64,000 bases of DNA from Synchiropus splendidus (GCF_027744825.2 NC_071340.1:8385501-8449500), one strand, 5' to 3'; counted from the first letter of the stretch, positions 9,601-23,400 are shown. Notes: a model not told the origin generated them from the letters alone. Numbers and translations: made by a program.

Positions 9601-12297
9601 ATCATTCAGATGCATTTAACCACAACTTACCTTGAACAAGAAGACACACACTCACTCAAATTGGCGTGATGGTGTTTACCAGATTTCACAATCACCTCTT
9701 GACTTGTGAAGGACTCATCACGATTTTGAAACAAGTCTGTTCCTTGACTTTACACTCCTGTTCTTTCTGATTCATTACTACTCACCTGATCTCAGCCCCA
9801 GTCAGAGCTGCTGCGTCATGTGAACACAGTTGACGTCGCTGGGTTCATGACTTTGAGCAAGATGATGCCTTACAGTTAGCTTGAACTGATTTTACCAGCT
9901 TGTGAACCACTTGTGAGACACTTGGTTCTGAAACTAGGGTCTGGATGATTATAATTCTTATCACTGAGAGCAGCAGAGGGAAAGATTGTTTGTGTCTGTA
10001 TGTGGTTAGATGCCAGCAACTGAGAAAACAGGTTTGGCCCAGCCATTCAAGGTCGGGGAAAATGAGGAGCTTTGGGAAACATAATCTCTCCACCTTCCTT
10101 CCTCTTCCACGTGCATTGAACAGCACATGGTGAAGTCCTATTCTCTCCCAGATCACCTTCTCAGCAGACATCCAGAGGAGAAGCAAGACCCTTCTCCAAA
10201 GCTTGCAACCACAGGTGAGAGCAGAAACATAGGACACGACCTTTTGACTCTGCTCTTTTTGGCACAGGATTCCCACAACTTTTCACCAGTCAGTTTCATA
10301 TACATACATCAATCACTTGTGAACCACAGCACAAGATACGAATGGGAGTTACCTGGTGATCTGGTCCAACATTGCTTTCACCAGATCAATCTGCTCGCGA
10401 CCGAAGTAGACGATGGTGAGATGGACTCTGCCGTCTCGCTGGATACACACTTCCCTGATAAGAGACGCACACACACAAAACTGTTCTGCCACCAAAGAAA
10501 TCAATGAACGCTAAGCACGGAGCAGGGTACGACATCACGGCACTTACGCTCCACAAAAGTGTGATTCAATAAAAAAGTGAAGGGTATTTGAGCAAACCTG
10601 AAATTGCTGATGAAGTGCTTGAAAGCATCGGCTCTCTTGGAGAGAGGCACGATGATGTTGATGAGCATTCTGCGGGTATCGACTCTGTCACTCTTCACCT
10701 TCATCAGAGGGCCGAACGGCCTGAAGAGGACCAGCTGAGTGAAGACCTGCGGCCGGTCGCCTTTGAACACCAGCTCGTAGACGCTTCCTCTGTCGCGCTC
10801 GGTGCGAGTCAAACCTGAACAGGGTGGTGACGTCACAATGTGCTCCAGAACCAGCCAGTGAGAGCCACACCGCGCATGTATTTCTACTGTAAGAGGGTTC
10901 AGTATCACTTCACTAGATTCCCTCACCCTGAATAAAGTCGGCCGGTCCGTACGTGTGCTTCCTCTTGATGTTGTCCACATGCTGCTGAGGTCCGTTCAGT
11001 ACGTGCAGCGCTGATTCAACGGTGCCGATCAGCTCGTCCCTGCGGTCCTTCCTCACAGGCCTCTCCTCGGGGTGTCTGGTCAGACCTGTTTCAAGCTGGT
11101 ACACCCTGGCCCAAGATACAAGGAGAAGCATCGATCACACACCCTGCCAACCACCTCCACTGAGGTGGTGTGTTTTGTCTTTATCAGGCTTTCATCAGCA
11201 AAATGCCTATTTAAATGAAGATTGAATGGTATATGGTATGAAGTTCCATCAGGATTTAGGAAGGTTTGAAAGGAGTCATCATTCACCTGTGCGGCTTCTA
11301 ACCACTGCGGCTCACGCACCTGGCAGATATGATTTTCACTGGCTGAGTCACATTGTGCCCCTAAGTAGCTCACTGAGCTTGCAAGCAGATAAATCGTATT
11401 CATTCAAATCTTATTATTGTTGACAATAAAAATATCTGCAGTGATTAAAAAAAAAATCTGAACTATTTCTTTCTGAATGATTAAATATAAACATATTTAT
11501 TTTTGTTCATATGTATTTTTTCTTTTTTAATGTCTTATTTATTTCTTTATTTATTTCAAATATCTGTTGAAAAAAATGCATTTTTGCTGTTGTTTAATAA
11601 TCAAACTGATACGTCCGATTTTGGAAGACGATTTAGCTGTTTTTTATTTCATTGTTCGCTCCTTTTAAAACAGCCAGAGATGAAGAACAACAATGTTTGC
11701 CAAAACATGATGCTTTTCTTCATGGATTCCCGCGCAGTTCGTTTTTCCACTTGCCTCCTGAGTGTGAAGGCATCAAAAGGAATGAGTGCGTACTCGCTGG
11801 GCAGCTTCGCACCCGAGGTGACTTCTGCCTGGCTGAGTTGGGAGCGGAAGAACTCCTGCAGGCACAGTGCAATATTAACACAGATCTTTTCAACTCGCTC
11901 TTCCACCTCGACATGTTATATTTAGTGTTCTCACCCTCAGGTCAGTTTGTGTGGGGGTTTTGTGGAGACTGTCCAGACCCAGAGGTAGAATCCCTTTAGA
12001 TTTGGCTTTTTCCAGCGACTCGTGGAGCTGCTGCGTCCTCTCCTGGAGAGCCTCCTTCAGCTGGGCGATCTGCTTGGACAGGCTGTCGATGTAATGCTTG
12101 TGAGAATCCTCCCTCTCCTGCAGCAAGGCCATGTACCCCTCTTTGGTGGTGGCCGCTGCAGACAACAGGGAGGACTGGTGACCAGCTCCAGCTGAGGGCT
12201 TGCAGGCCAGCAGGTAGAAGAGGATGAGGCAGCAGCAGATACCCAGAACGATGAGGCCCAGACGGGCCATCAGGGCCAGCAGCCAGCGTTTCAACAT
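6619..12297 (-). CDS. csgalnact1: Chondroitin sulfate N-acetylgalactosaminyltransferase 1-like
   Basis: Golgi type II membrane glycosyltransferase that adds GalNAc to the linkage tetrasaccharide and chondroitin chain, starting chondroitin sulfate synthesis. Nine minus-strand coding exons: 11935-12297, 11755-11855, 10927-11105, 10598-10814, 10353-10454, 9410-9591, 8133-8227, 7057-7138, 6619-6890, giving 530 aa (human about 532). Residues about 12-32 form the signal anchor, followed by a coiled-coil stem (residues about 60-100). The metal-binding DXD is DVD in [11 protein letters not shown]. Further signatures are [31 protein letters not shown] and [19 protein letters not shown] lies 18 nt upstream in frame of the start. 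Intron 2 has a GC donor. CSGALNACT1 fits better than CSGALNACT2 in the N-terminus and stem, but some segments resemble the latter. Confidence 0.94.
7685..7995 (-). mobile_element. LINE reverse-transcriptase-region relic
   Basis: Lies in csgalnact1 intron 7. The plus strand shows the pyrimidine-rich antisense of a teleost LINE ORF2 3' region (ACTCACCTCTTCACGTGTCC, then CCCTGCCAGCACTCTCTTCT), so the element reads on the minus strand. It is broken in all frames. Assignment is from recalled fish repeat consensus and needs a library search. Confidence 0.55.
8380..8720. repeat. Three imperfect tandem copies, about 93-97 bp period
   Basis: Within csgalnact1 intron 6, a block with GTAACAAGCACTCGTCCAAG near 8467 recurs as a diverged copy near 8560 (CAGTCCTTGTCCAAG) and again near 8652 (GTAATAAGCACACGGCCCAG). 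Each is preceded by related GGTAATGA-type sequence. The array leaves a minus-strand frame open at 8325-8729, but this looks like a by-product of the repeats and not a gene. Confidence 0.6.
9215..9400 (+). mobile_element. LINE 3'-tail relic
   Basis: Plus-strand translation gives FGHVERRD then [12 protein letters not shown], the decayed version of the FGHV-RRD / EDMK--GVTEEDA tail found in many fish LINE ORF2 copies. It ends about 10 bp from the csgalnact1 exon 6 donor, so the insertion nearly touches coding sequence. It is opposite in orientation to the relic at 7685-7995. Confidence 0.6.
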
Positions 12298-13837
12298 AAG
12301 GGTTTTTTTAACCTACAATGGCATGACCACATTTCCCCTCCGTCATGGTAAGACCACCAAACAATCCCATGGTCCTAGCACCTCTGTTCTCTTCACCAGT
12401 CAGAGCCATCATCATCTTCAAACGTCATGTGACCCGTTCTTCCTTTGCCTTCACCGGGTGACAATGTCCTATGACAGTAAGACACTTGGTTAATCCTCAC
12501 ATTCCTGGACCATCTTCTCTGCCATCGTTGGAGTTACAGAGGAAGATCAAGGAGCCTGTGGTGGATGATAGACCTCCACCATGAATAAGTAGAATCCTGA
12601 TTCTCCATTACCATGATTTTATCAAGATCTACAGCTGTGGTTGAAGAGCTTACGCTTTTGGGGTAATGGGGTCCTCACTGGTCCTCAACCTTCAGTGCTT
12701 ACTGGTTAATTTTGCTTCTAAACGTCAAGGTGGTGGAGATCAGTATCTGATACAAAAGAGATCATCGTAGATCAGAGTTCAGACTTAGATATTTGGGACC
12801 TTTTTCATGAATAAGAGGACAATGTATGTATCGTAAAAACTAGAGCTGGAACTTGAAGTGTTTCATTTTGATGGACACAAATAAATAGCCGATACAAATA
12901 ATAACAGATTAAACACTTCTACATCCCTTCTGCCAGAGGGAACGTTTTTCACTGTACCACATTAAACAATGTGACCAAAACATCCATGATGAGGGAGACT
13001 AAATAAGTCTCCGGTGACAAACAGAAAATGTAAGTTTTAAAAAACAGGACAGATTCACCAAAAATGTTCCGTTCGCTTCTGCAAAGAGGTCGCTCATCAC
13101 TAGAGCACTTGCAAGCTGGTTTATTTGCACAGATTCAACAGAACTTTGATCATTCTCGTGTCAGATATGACAATGGAATGAATCCTCTGATGAATGTTAT
13201 ATAATGTTTTGAATGAAGCGCCATCCCATTCATATATATGTATAAATATGCAGCTCATCTCTGTGCTGTTGCACCACAACACCCAGGACCTAAAATAAAG
13301 GATGCAGGATTTGTAATGTGACACAGCATTTGACTACTATTTTTCAGTATTGAGCAGCGCCGGATGTTGAACACAGGTCCGGTTTGTACCTAATATGACC
13401 TTGCATCCACGCTGACTGCCAAGATGGTGAAGGTGGGAAGTGACAGAAACAAACCATGCACTGTGTGTCCCTACCACTCAGAGTGTGTGTGAGCAATGGA
13501 TGTGTGCGTGTGTGTGTGTACCATCGTCAGTTTATTCAAGGCACAGTTGGCTCTTTATGGCTCAGGTAGAAGCTGATCTCATGAAAGACTTGCTTATGTT
13601 TCCAGTTCCACCCATGTTCCAGTGTGTGTGTTCCGCATGCAAGTGTTCATGTTGCAGTCTCCAGCACTGTGCACAACCATTATCACATCAAATAGTCACC
13701 TAACTTGTCAGAAAGTATCAGCATCTTAAAAAACTGTACTTAATATGTTATACATTTTAGTCGATGCGTATCGTTGATTCATTACTCAGCAGATCCGAAC
13801 GCCATAACAAATAACAGATATTGAAATGTGAACTTAC

Positions 13838-14100
13838 CAAAGTGTAGAAAACCAGTTCTGCTTTCCAAATGCTCTTGTGTAGCTCCAGAGACCCTGGTGA
13901 ACGCTGAAGGCTGAAGAGACTCGACTCAGCCGATATTGACGACGGAGTCCACCCTCTCAGTTCCAAGTCTCCACCTTCTCCCAGCACCTCCCTTTCCTCT
14001 CTCTCCAGCTCCAGATCCAGCCTCCACGTACATCTCACCATCTGCCTCCATCCGGAGTCTCCTCTTCGCAGGTCCTCCGAGTTCCTGCTTCTGCCTGAAG
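13838..14100 (-). other. csgalnact1: Possible csgalnact1 5' UTR exon
   Basis: A strong minus-strand donor (TTG|GTAAGTT, exon end at 13838) follows a C/T-rich, non-repetitive block. It lies 1.5 kb upstream of the csgalnact1 coding start, which itself has an in-frame upstream stop and probably a spliced leader. There is no direct evidence of transcription and the upstream limit is a guess. Confidence 0.25.
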
Positions 14101-15723
14101 ACTAATTAGAAGGCAGCAGGAGTCAGGAATGCCCGTCAGACTTGGATGCTCTGCCACCTGCAATCTGTCGTGGGGAAATAGTTAGGTACCAGTCCGACCC
14201 ACCAATGAGACAGGGTCTTGCACATTTAATGAGGTGTTGTACAGATGGAGCTGGAGTTCTGACAGCTCGCTGTAGATGCTCACATGTGGTGCATGTGTTC
14301 TTCTGCACCGCTCTTCTATTGCATTAAACCAGCTTCCATGAATCCATTCATACAAAGGTCTTCAAAATGCAGATAATGCAAAATGTAGATTATTTAAATA
14401 CATATCTGGCAAGGCAGTTTGTGTTGAAAAATAATAAATATTGTGTTTTGGCAGTTTTTATGTTGCATTTTCTCTCTTTTTTACTTTTGATTTTTCATTG
14501 TTTTCAACACCAGTCAATATGAATTACAACTAAAGGTACAACGATACCTATAATACAAAAATAAATTAATAAAATGACCAACAAAAAAAATGTCAAGACC
14601 AGCCAAACACATCCGTACATCATTCAACAAGCTCCCCTTCTCGATTGTCCTTCATGATGTCTGACACAAGCTATATTTGCAGGCTTGCTCTGAGTTTGAC
14701 CTGCACTTGTTTCAGTCTCTGTTCCCACTGGCTTGTCTTGTTTCCAGTCCACTGTAACCATTTTCTTAGCAACCAACAAGTATCTTCATTATGTGTATTT
14801 CCTCTTCGGTATAAAATTAATTAATGGTCTACTATAATCGTAGCCTGAATATTTTTTTCAGCTTCTCTTTTTATAGCAATGCTACTTATAGAAAATAAAT
14901 TTCCGATGTAACACGGCCTGCATTTAACTTGTTGACGGTAAACATGACGTGTGTGCCTTAAACTCAAGAGTTACATGTTGCTAAGACGTGGAGCTCAAAG
15001 GTGTTGCCATTGGATTTAAGATGGGACATGTTTAAGACGTTGACAACAGAATAAAATATTTTAAATTCAAGCCCACATCAAACATAAAGACAACACTATT
15101 CTATATCCACTTGATCTGAGGGATCGAAAAGAGCAGAGAGAACAGGTCTTATAATTTCTGCCTCTGTTTAGGTCTTTTCTGTTTTGATTTCTAGAGCTAT
15201 GTGTGGATTGTTCAAAGCATTAAAAGCACAACTGCTGATCACTTTAAGAATGTGAATGAATCATTAATCTTTTTGACTGCATCATTACTTTAGAAGGTTT
15301 CTGAGCGTGCAACTCCCAGTCATTACTCTTCATTCTTGTTCATTTTCCATTGGTAATGCGCCAGTGCACCTGAAATGTTTGCCATCTTGGAACTCAACTC
15401 TCAGCATCGTGAGCAAGAGAATGTGAGCCGCTGCCTGTGGGGTTGTTTTTCTTCTTGTGGTTGTCATTCAGTCTTCAGGACGACAATATTCATAGAAGAG
15501 AAGTGAAACAGAAATAATTGTAACCATGATCATATCACTTTGAATATGGTCAAACGCAAAATGCAAGATGCAAAAAAAAAACAGCATAAAAACTATGTTG
15601 CGCTTAAATATATAATTAAATATAATATTATAGTCAGCTGGTTTACCATTCTACACACATTCTATATTTCGTACTTATTCCTGCTAATTCTGGCTAAGTA
15701 CAAATCTAATACTAAAGGTAAAT

Positions 15724-15745
15724 GGGGGGGGGGGGGGGGGGGGGG
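15724..15745 (+). repeat. Uninterrupted run of 22 G
   Basis: A (G)22 homopolymer on the plus strand, unusual in vertebrate DNA. It lies just beyond the candidate rnf122 poly(A) site; the rnf122-sense strand reads poly-C. It is prone to polymerase slippage, so its length may be an assembly estimate. Confidence 0.95.
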
Positions 15746-15792
15746 CGCTAGAAACTCAAGTAGAAAGAAAACAGAGTACAGAGCAAAACAAT

Positions 15793-15798
15793 TTTATT
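15793..15798 (-). terminator. rnf122: Candidate rnf122 polyadenylation signal
   Basis: AATAAA on the minus strand, about 1.7 kb downstream of the rnf122 stop. It would give a long 3' UTR of about 1.7 kb. Nearer signals cannot be excluded. Confidence 0.3.
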
Positions 15799-17482
15799 AT
15801 TGTTCCAAGTTATTTACATCAGTTGACTTACAAAATATGGAACGTGGTCACAAAAGGGGAAAGGCATGTTTTAGCAAACCACAGTCGGACACGCGTGACT
15901 TCTAAACCTGTGCTTGTGTGAGTGCTGTGCTCAGTTTAGGCAGTGTGATGCTTCTACACGTTAGACTGTGCACCTGGAACCAAATGACACCACGTCAGAC
16001 ACTGAGTGAGAGTTGCTTCGATGGCAAATTCACAGTACAAAGACAGAGAGACACTCCAACACCTCCTCCCCCCTGTTCTTCAGATAAAGCTCCACCCTGG
16101 TCCATCACAGACCCAATAAAAATGATTCGGCCTTCGGTGCAAGAATTTTAAAATACAATGAAAAAAGTGCAACACCGAAACATTCTACTTGAACCACGGA
16201 CCTGTGTGAGACACCGACTTTCACTCAACTGGGGAAAAACATCCAAACAGGAAAATAGTGGAGGAAACACAGGCGCGGGCCAGAAGATCAATCCTGAACT
16301 GAAGTATGAAAAGTGTTTGTTAGAGCTCTGTTATGAACATTCTTGACTTAATCGTTCCCTTGGAGACCACCACTAACGGACATACGGGACTAGTATTGTA
16401 AAAAAAAGTGTTGTAAATACATAAATAATCCGCGATTGCAAACGCTTGTTAGTAACTGCTGCCAAAGATTTGGGCGCGTAAAAACCTGACAGTGACATGG
16501 CCCTGCCAGCAGATGGTGCCATTGCCCCCGCGACATTACGCACAGGCAAGTTGGGCATTTGACGAATGAGTTAAAGAAATACGTTACAGAGAATTTATGA
16601 GTAATTATTGCCAAACCTTTGCTGCAACAACATCTCAGATAACCTTAGAAAGATCTCAGCAATCTGCCATGAAGCTACCTCACAGTAGAACACTACAATA
16701 GGAGGTATTCTATCCGAAACCTTGGATTCTATATGTTAGCTTATTTACTGTAAACATGTGTTGTAACACGGGTGAGTATGACTCGGTATGATGCAATAAT
16801 CTGTCTGTCTGGGATTGTCTGGGAAGTTATCTGAGCTTTATTACCACAATTATAAATCAGAACTATTTTTGGACATCAGCTAAATCTTGTTAGTTGAGAA
16901 AAAACGATATATAGTCCAATTTTGAAACATTTATTGGATGCTATCTGCACTGAGCTAGAGTTACATGCGTGCCTCAGAATCAGCATCCTCACGCAGAGAC
17001 TGCATTAAGTGCATTAGTTCATTAGAACGTTCCACAACTTCTGCTGGCTTAACTCACTTCCCTCTCAGCGCTTCAGCTACCTACAACAAACTGTTGTCCA
17101 AATTCCTTCTATGTTATCTATTTAGAACGGTGCTGTCGGTGCTCACAGGCTCTCTGGCAGTACACTCTTTGGTCTCCTCCGCTCCTTGAGGCATGAGCTC
17201 TCCTCCCGGTGACAAGAAAAGAGGGAATCAGTGAAGAGGGGAACGTCGAAAGAAGAGTGCAGGAGTGATGAGTGGGCGGTGCCGAATATTCATTCTGACA
17301 CCGCAAGGTGTCGTTTGCCATCCAAGGGTTGGTTGCTTGGCAACAGCATCCTTTATCTCTCCTGGTGGTATCTAGGTTACCCCATCTTGCTATCGTAACG
17401 TCGGTGTGAAGCCGCAGTTGTGCAGCCAAAATGAGGTCCCCTGCCCTCTTAATACAAAAGTGTTCCAGCTCCTCCAGGCCGG

Positions 17483-20400
17483 CTACACCAGTTCATCCAG
17501 CAGAGTCCCGATGCTGTGGTGCTGCTCCGGGGGTCCTGCTATGGGTTTGTTGCACATGGGGCAGACACAACGGACCTCCAACCACTTCACCAGACACCTG
17601 TGACACAAGCAGAAGCCAATCTTACGGTGTGCCAATGGCAACTGTCAGAAGAAAAACAAAACAAACAACAAAAAAGTACTGGGACAATGCATCAGGACAT
17701 GATAATAATACTACTGTGTTCCCGTCCACTGGATGCACGCAGCAGACACCAGCACCATAGTTGTCACGACCATTTTGGACAGGTTAGTAAAGCTTTTGTT
17801 ATTTATGCACATAGTACTATCATAAAATATCCCGTCTGCACACAAGACAAACATCTGTAAAAGTTATGTAAATACACTAATATGCAATACAAATAATATA
17901 CAAATACTAATATACAAATTAGATGAGTGAACTTAAATCTATTAAAAACTTCAGATTATACTGACTTTTTCAGCATGCCTTCATCTTTCATTATTTTCAA
18001 GCTACAGCCTTTTGAAATACTGACATCAAAGTGGAATATTTCATTGAAACTCTGGCATCTATGGGGTTAATCTACCAGTGTGTATCATGGATCAAATGTT
18101 GTGATAATTGGGTACCTGTGAGCGGTTATTTTTGGCTCCTGACTCTGTTCTATAGTGTGACGGAGGAACCTTCACTTGAGTCCTACATTCCCAGTGGGGT
18201 AAATGCGGCCAGGTATGTTATGACCTGCCAGACTTCAGGGTCATCAGTGGCCATATCTCAAAAGATGGAGCACGGAAACAAAGTGTTTCTGCAGGTACTG
18301 GAGTTATGATTTATGATGATGCCAGAGCTTATATTGTTTTCCATAGTTCGACCAAAAACACGGTCCACTTTTGTCAAAAAAGGAAGTTAGACAAACACTA
18401 TGAGGTATAACTTAGCACTTGGCTGCTGGACACTAGACCTCTGCTTTGCTCTGGGTCCATAATCATGCCAGTAGTGTCACCGTACAGAACGGTCAGTAGC
18501 TGTGAAAACCTTCTGACATTTAGGGTTGGCGAAGAGCAATGACAAGCGTGAGAAAAGACTCATCTTCCGTGTACTCACTTCCTGTGAAAGGCATGTTGGC
18601 ATGGCAACACTCCCAGCTCATCCCTCACTTTGAAGTCCTCCAGACAGACGGCACACGTCTGCTGTACCAAAATAAAGACAACATTTTGTCTTGTCATCTA
18701 GAATTAGTTGGTTACAGTTATAGTTAGAAATAACTCAGTCTTACCCCGTGAAGGTTCAACTTCTTTGGATCTCCTTTCAAAACCACCTGTGAGACACGGG
18801 GAGTGAAAAATCATTGATAATCCAGAGAATTATCACACAAATGTGTCTTGTTTTGAACATACTTCTCTGTAGCCAAACCGCTCACTTTGTGCTTGATGTC
18901 TGAGTTTGCTGCAGAGAAATGAAAAAACACAGTTTTTAAATCCCGTGATTGATGCCATTGAACAACACAATAAAGCAATACTGTAAAAAAAAAAAAAAAA
19001 TTACTCTCTTGTTACGTAAAGTGGAGAACAAACGCAGGAAGCATGAACACAGGTGAACTGCTTCTCGTGACTATAAAACCTGACATCCAAATTCTTCCTG
19101 CCGGCCGCACAGTTCACGTAACCCCATGGCCACAAACCAACGCACCGCCACACCAACGCCACTAATGAGCAGATCGCCTGGCTGAATTGGTGCCGCACCC
19201 CCAGACCAACAATAGGGAGCAGATCTTAATCACTCGCCGCCCTGTTTGTGCAGTCGGGCTATTTTTGGCCTCCTGCCTCCACACGAATATTCACAGTCTA
19301 TGATGAAGATGAATTTCATTCAAAGATTTAGCAAATTCTCAGCCAACGTCATGGTGTTTTTGCTGACATAATGGTGGTAAGTCGAGAGGAAATAGCAGCC
19401 ATTTGCTGTTTTTGTCGGCCTGTTTATTGTTGACGTTGATGGCGACTAAGAGCGCAGCGTCGGGAACAATGTGAGGATGCAGGGCTCACCAGTGTCCAGG
19501 GTTCTCATGCTGATGTGAAGTGGGTGAAAGGGGGTGAGACCTTATGTGCACCGCTCATCCAGCTGATTTTTACTTTCCATAAAAGTTGTCGTAAAAAGTT
19601 GTGTCTCCGGCTGTGAGGAGAGCCGCCACACCATCAGACAAAAATATGAACTGGAAACAAACTGATCACATATAGCGCATCATGAGGGTGGACTTGAACG
19701 TGACAGTGTTCGCCGTGTTTTTCAAGGAAAAATCCAGAAAGAAACATCACAATGACTGAAGTCTGTTGCTCGTGGAACTCAAGTAGTGCACTCCAGCCAG
19801 ACATACTGTACTGTATGAAGAGATGGGCTGCTGTTTTTATTGTCACCAATTCAGTAGATGTCATATTTTTCCCCTTTGATTCATTGTTTCTCTGTGTTTC
19901 TCTATCATGTATTTATTGGCAGCATTTTTTCACTCATTTTATCCTTAGGGGCAAGATTTTGCATACTTATCGCTGTGTTAAATGAGCAAGACTGACACTT
20001 ATGATATTGATAAATACTGGTGCCTGTTCACTGTAAAAAAATGACTTGGCAGGCTGGATTAGGCCCCTGGACCAGGAGTTTGACTAGAGTCTAATAAAAC
20101 ATTCTCTGCTCAAGCAAACAGAATAACACAGGATATTAGGAGTTAAATTCTTCAGGTTACGGAAGAAAGATCAATTTTGAGGCCGACAGCTCATAATTTC
20201 AAGGCGTTCCATTACCAACAACAATTTTCTATGTACTTTTTTTATGTACTCTTATTACCTCCAGCTGAGCGGAACATTGATCCTAAGTGTTCCTGAGATG
20301 AATCACTGTGGTGTAATTACAGTCTGGTCCTGTAAAGTCAGGCTGACGCTAAATGAAGTGACGGAAGTGACTCACTGGTGATGAATCATGTGTTATAAAG

Positions 20401-23400
20401 GAAACCTCTGAACATACACAGACAGCCCCAACAAACATACGGCTGACATGCTGACTGTGTCGAGTGGGCGGATCAGTTTGGATGAATCAATCACAGAACA
20501 AAATCATGAATTGATTCAAATAACACAGGTTTGTTGCATAAAAAACTTCATTTTTCAGGTTCACATTATACAGTATGATGACAAAAATACCTATGATGAA
20601 GGAGAGTAACTTCCTGTATGAAAATATTCAGGATAGAAACACAGTCCATGTTGTTCTGTGCACTGGATGTTCCACCATGATGTTCATCGACTCAACTTAT
20701 ATAGGATCATTCTGCTGACAAATATTTAAATGCAATTAATCATCATTTGTCATAAAACATTTCGATATCATTACTTTTTTAAATCCAGTCACACCCTAAT
20801 ATTTATAGTTTATTTCAAACCTACTGGAGCGCAAACACACAACACCACTCTGAAGTGGTTTACATTGCTTATTATATCAATCTTTTATTATCTTTTTGTC
20901 AATCTTATTACGTCAATCTGTTATTATCTTTTTATCAATCTTATTACATCGATCTTTTATCTTTTAGATTTGTCAGGAAACGTCATGGTGGAAGACGTCA
21001 CTTGATTTAACCCCTGGCTGCCTGACTTGACACTCCTTGATTCTCTCTCACTGGAAACATCACCCTGCTGTTCTCCTCATGCTCTCAGTCCTTCTCCCAG
21101 CCATTCTGATGGACCCTCCTCAGTGGACAGCCATTCTGATTTTGGTGACGTGTCATGTGTGATTAGCCCAAAGGAAGGCAGCGCTTGCAGCAACTCGTGC
21201 TGTATTGTCAGATGAAGCCTGTCCAGTCTGTTTCCTCTCCTGCCACATGGAAGCTTCGGTTACCTCATTTCCCGTCGCTCAGACACAAACGTCCCTTTGG
21301 CTCATCAGGGGATTCCAGGGCAGCAGTCCTATTATTAACTCCTCATTTTTCTGTCCAGTCCTCTCTTACACACACACACTTCCTTCCTTCAATAAAAAAA
21401 AACCCACCTGATGAAGTAGCAGCAGAAGATGAGGCTGAGGATGAAGACGAAGATGCCTGTGCCGAAGATGACCATGTAGATGTTGAGAGGCAGGTCATGG
21501 AAGGTGATGGGCGGCATGGTGCAAGACTTGTTGGAGTAAACCAGTCCCAGACCACAGAAGCACCCTGGACACAAAGACCAAGACAAACTGTTACACAGTG
21601 AACACTCAGAATTACGGATGCACCAAAACAAGGATGCATTTGAGTACTCACCGATAGCGATACCAAGTACGTTACACATGAAGTTTTACTTTACTTTAGT
21701 TTACTTTTCCATATGTAGCGTTATTTGAACAACATTCCTCAGTAGGTTTTTCTTGTACATAGCTGAAGGTCACAAGTTTCACTGCAGTAGAAAATCGGTT
21801 TTGTTATCAGTGGCCATTCTATGAGTATGAGTACTCAAGCCCCGTGTCGGACCAATACCTGATACATCATTGCATTCCTAGTCAGACTTATCACGATGGT
21901 AGGGTAGCCAACTACTTCTAGCAGTTCTGTGAGGGCCACTACTAGGGCTGAGCCATATGGACAAAACCTTATACCTGGATATGCCAGGTATACCATGCCA
22001 TACCGATAATATAAACATTAGGATACAAAAGGCTGTCTTGAGTTTGCCATCGGCAAACATCTTTTGGTCATGGGTCAGCAGGAAATGACGTTCGGGGTTG
22101 GCTGGTCTTAGCGATACATAGAAATAGAGCATTAGTTTGCCACTGTCTCAGGATTCATTTGACAATGTTAATGTGTTCAATGTTCATTTCTCAATATAAA
22201 TATGATAGCAATATATCACTAGTGGTTACTACAATTGCAAATATGGAGAACTGTTTTGACTATTATCAATTCAGGGGGGAGTTTATAAGAACCTGAAATG
22301 TGGCGGGTTGTAAGTGAGCAGTCAGTCTTTCTATTTCCGTCAGGTGAATTTAAATAAAGGAGTGAATTACCAGGCGAGAGCCAAGCATCGGGACAATTTT
22401 GCTGAGCTCCGGCGCTGGACACAAGAATCCTCATCGAAATTTCAACACACATTTTCGATGATGGCTTCCAGGACATGCAGTTATTAGTCTTTACTCTTCC
22501 AAGGTCTCCCATATCTATCCATTAATTGACTCTTTGCTTGAAAAGGCAAGAACAACGTCAAGGCTAACAGTGGTTCTGCTCTTATTGTTTCAGTGAATAT
22601 ACAGTATATGCAGATGATGAGCAAGAGCTCATAGACATATGAAATGCATTCAAGTCTCATAATCAAATCTAATGCAGGGAAAAAGAGTTCAGTCTGCGCT
22701 TACAAGTCCAGCAAACATGTCTGGCATTAAATATATAATTTCATAAAGAGAATTCTGTGGGCGCTTGTCTGTGACTGCAGTGGTGAAATTAAATCAGGGA
22801 ATGTGTCGTACCCAATTTATAGTAATCTATCATATCTATATTGATACGAATGGTTACATTCACAGGTCAAGTGAAAGACAATATAAAAACCATAATGAAA
22901 GCCTGCTGGAATGAAAAAACAACCTTGGCAGTGTGTTTGTAACGGAGCGTCATTGGACTGTATTACTCACAAAATAGATATTTTACTTCATTTGACACAA
23001 GCGTCTCTTCAACTTAGAATAAAGACCAGTAAACAGCACAGGAGTCAGCTGCCTCATCAGCGTTGCTAGTTACGCAAATGAAAAAAAAAAAGACGTGACC
23101 TAAACTGACTGTTCCATTATCTGATAAAGACAAACACAGTAAACACGCAGGAAGTGCTGCATACCGATCATGAAGATTGTGGCCGTCTTACGCCTGACAT
23201 CGCAAATGAGTTCAACCATTCCGTGACTCACTCTCTCTTTTCAACAATACAAAAAATTATTTGTCTCCAAACCAGAGAGAAGGAATCGGTCAATGACCGG
23301 GTTGACATAATCTTCAACTCGGTCTTTCAAAGTTCCCTGAGGTTTCAGTCACATGCAAACAAGAGGCCAAAAACATAATCACAAGAAAAACAAAACCAAT

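Larger units (their letters stand above)
12298..15780. other. Upstream region of csgalnact1, mostly featureless
   Basis: No coding exon recognised. Apart from a possible csgalnact1 5' UTR exon near 13838-14100, the region is AT-rich, with short CA/GT runs and homopolymers. The rnf122 3' UTR probably begins at its right edge. Confidence 0.45.

Noticed and set aside
11751..11755. GT donor at GGCAA|GTGG for csgalnact1 exon 2
   Set aside because: It would end the exon in phase 0 while the next exon needs phase 2, breaking the conserved VYQLETG join. The GC donor fits.
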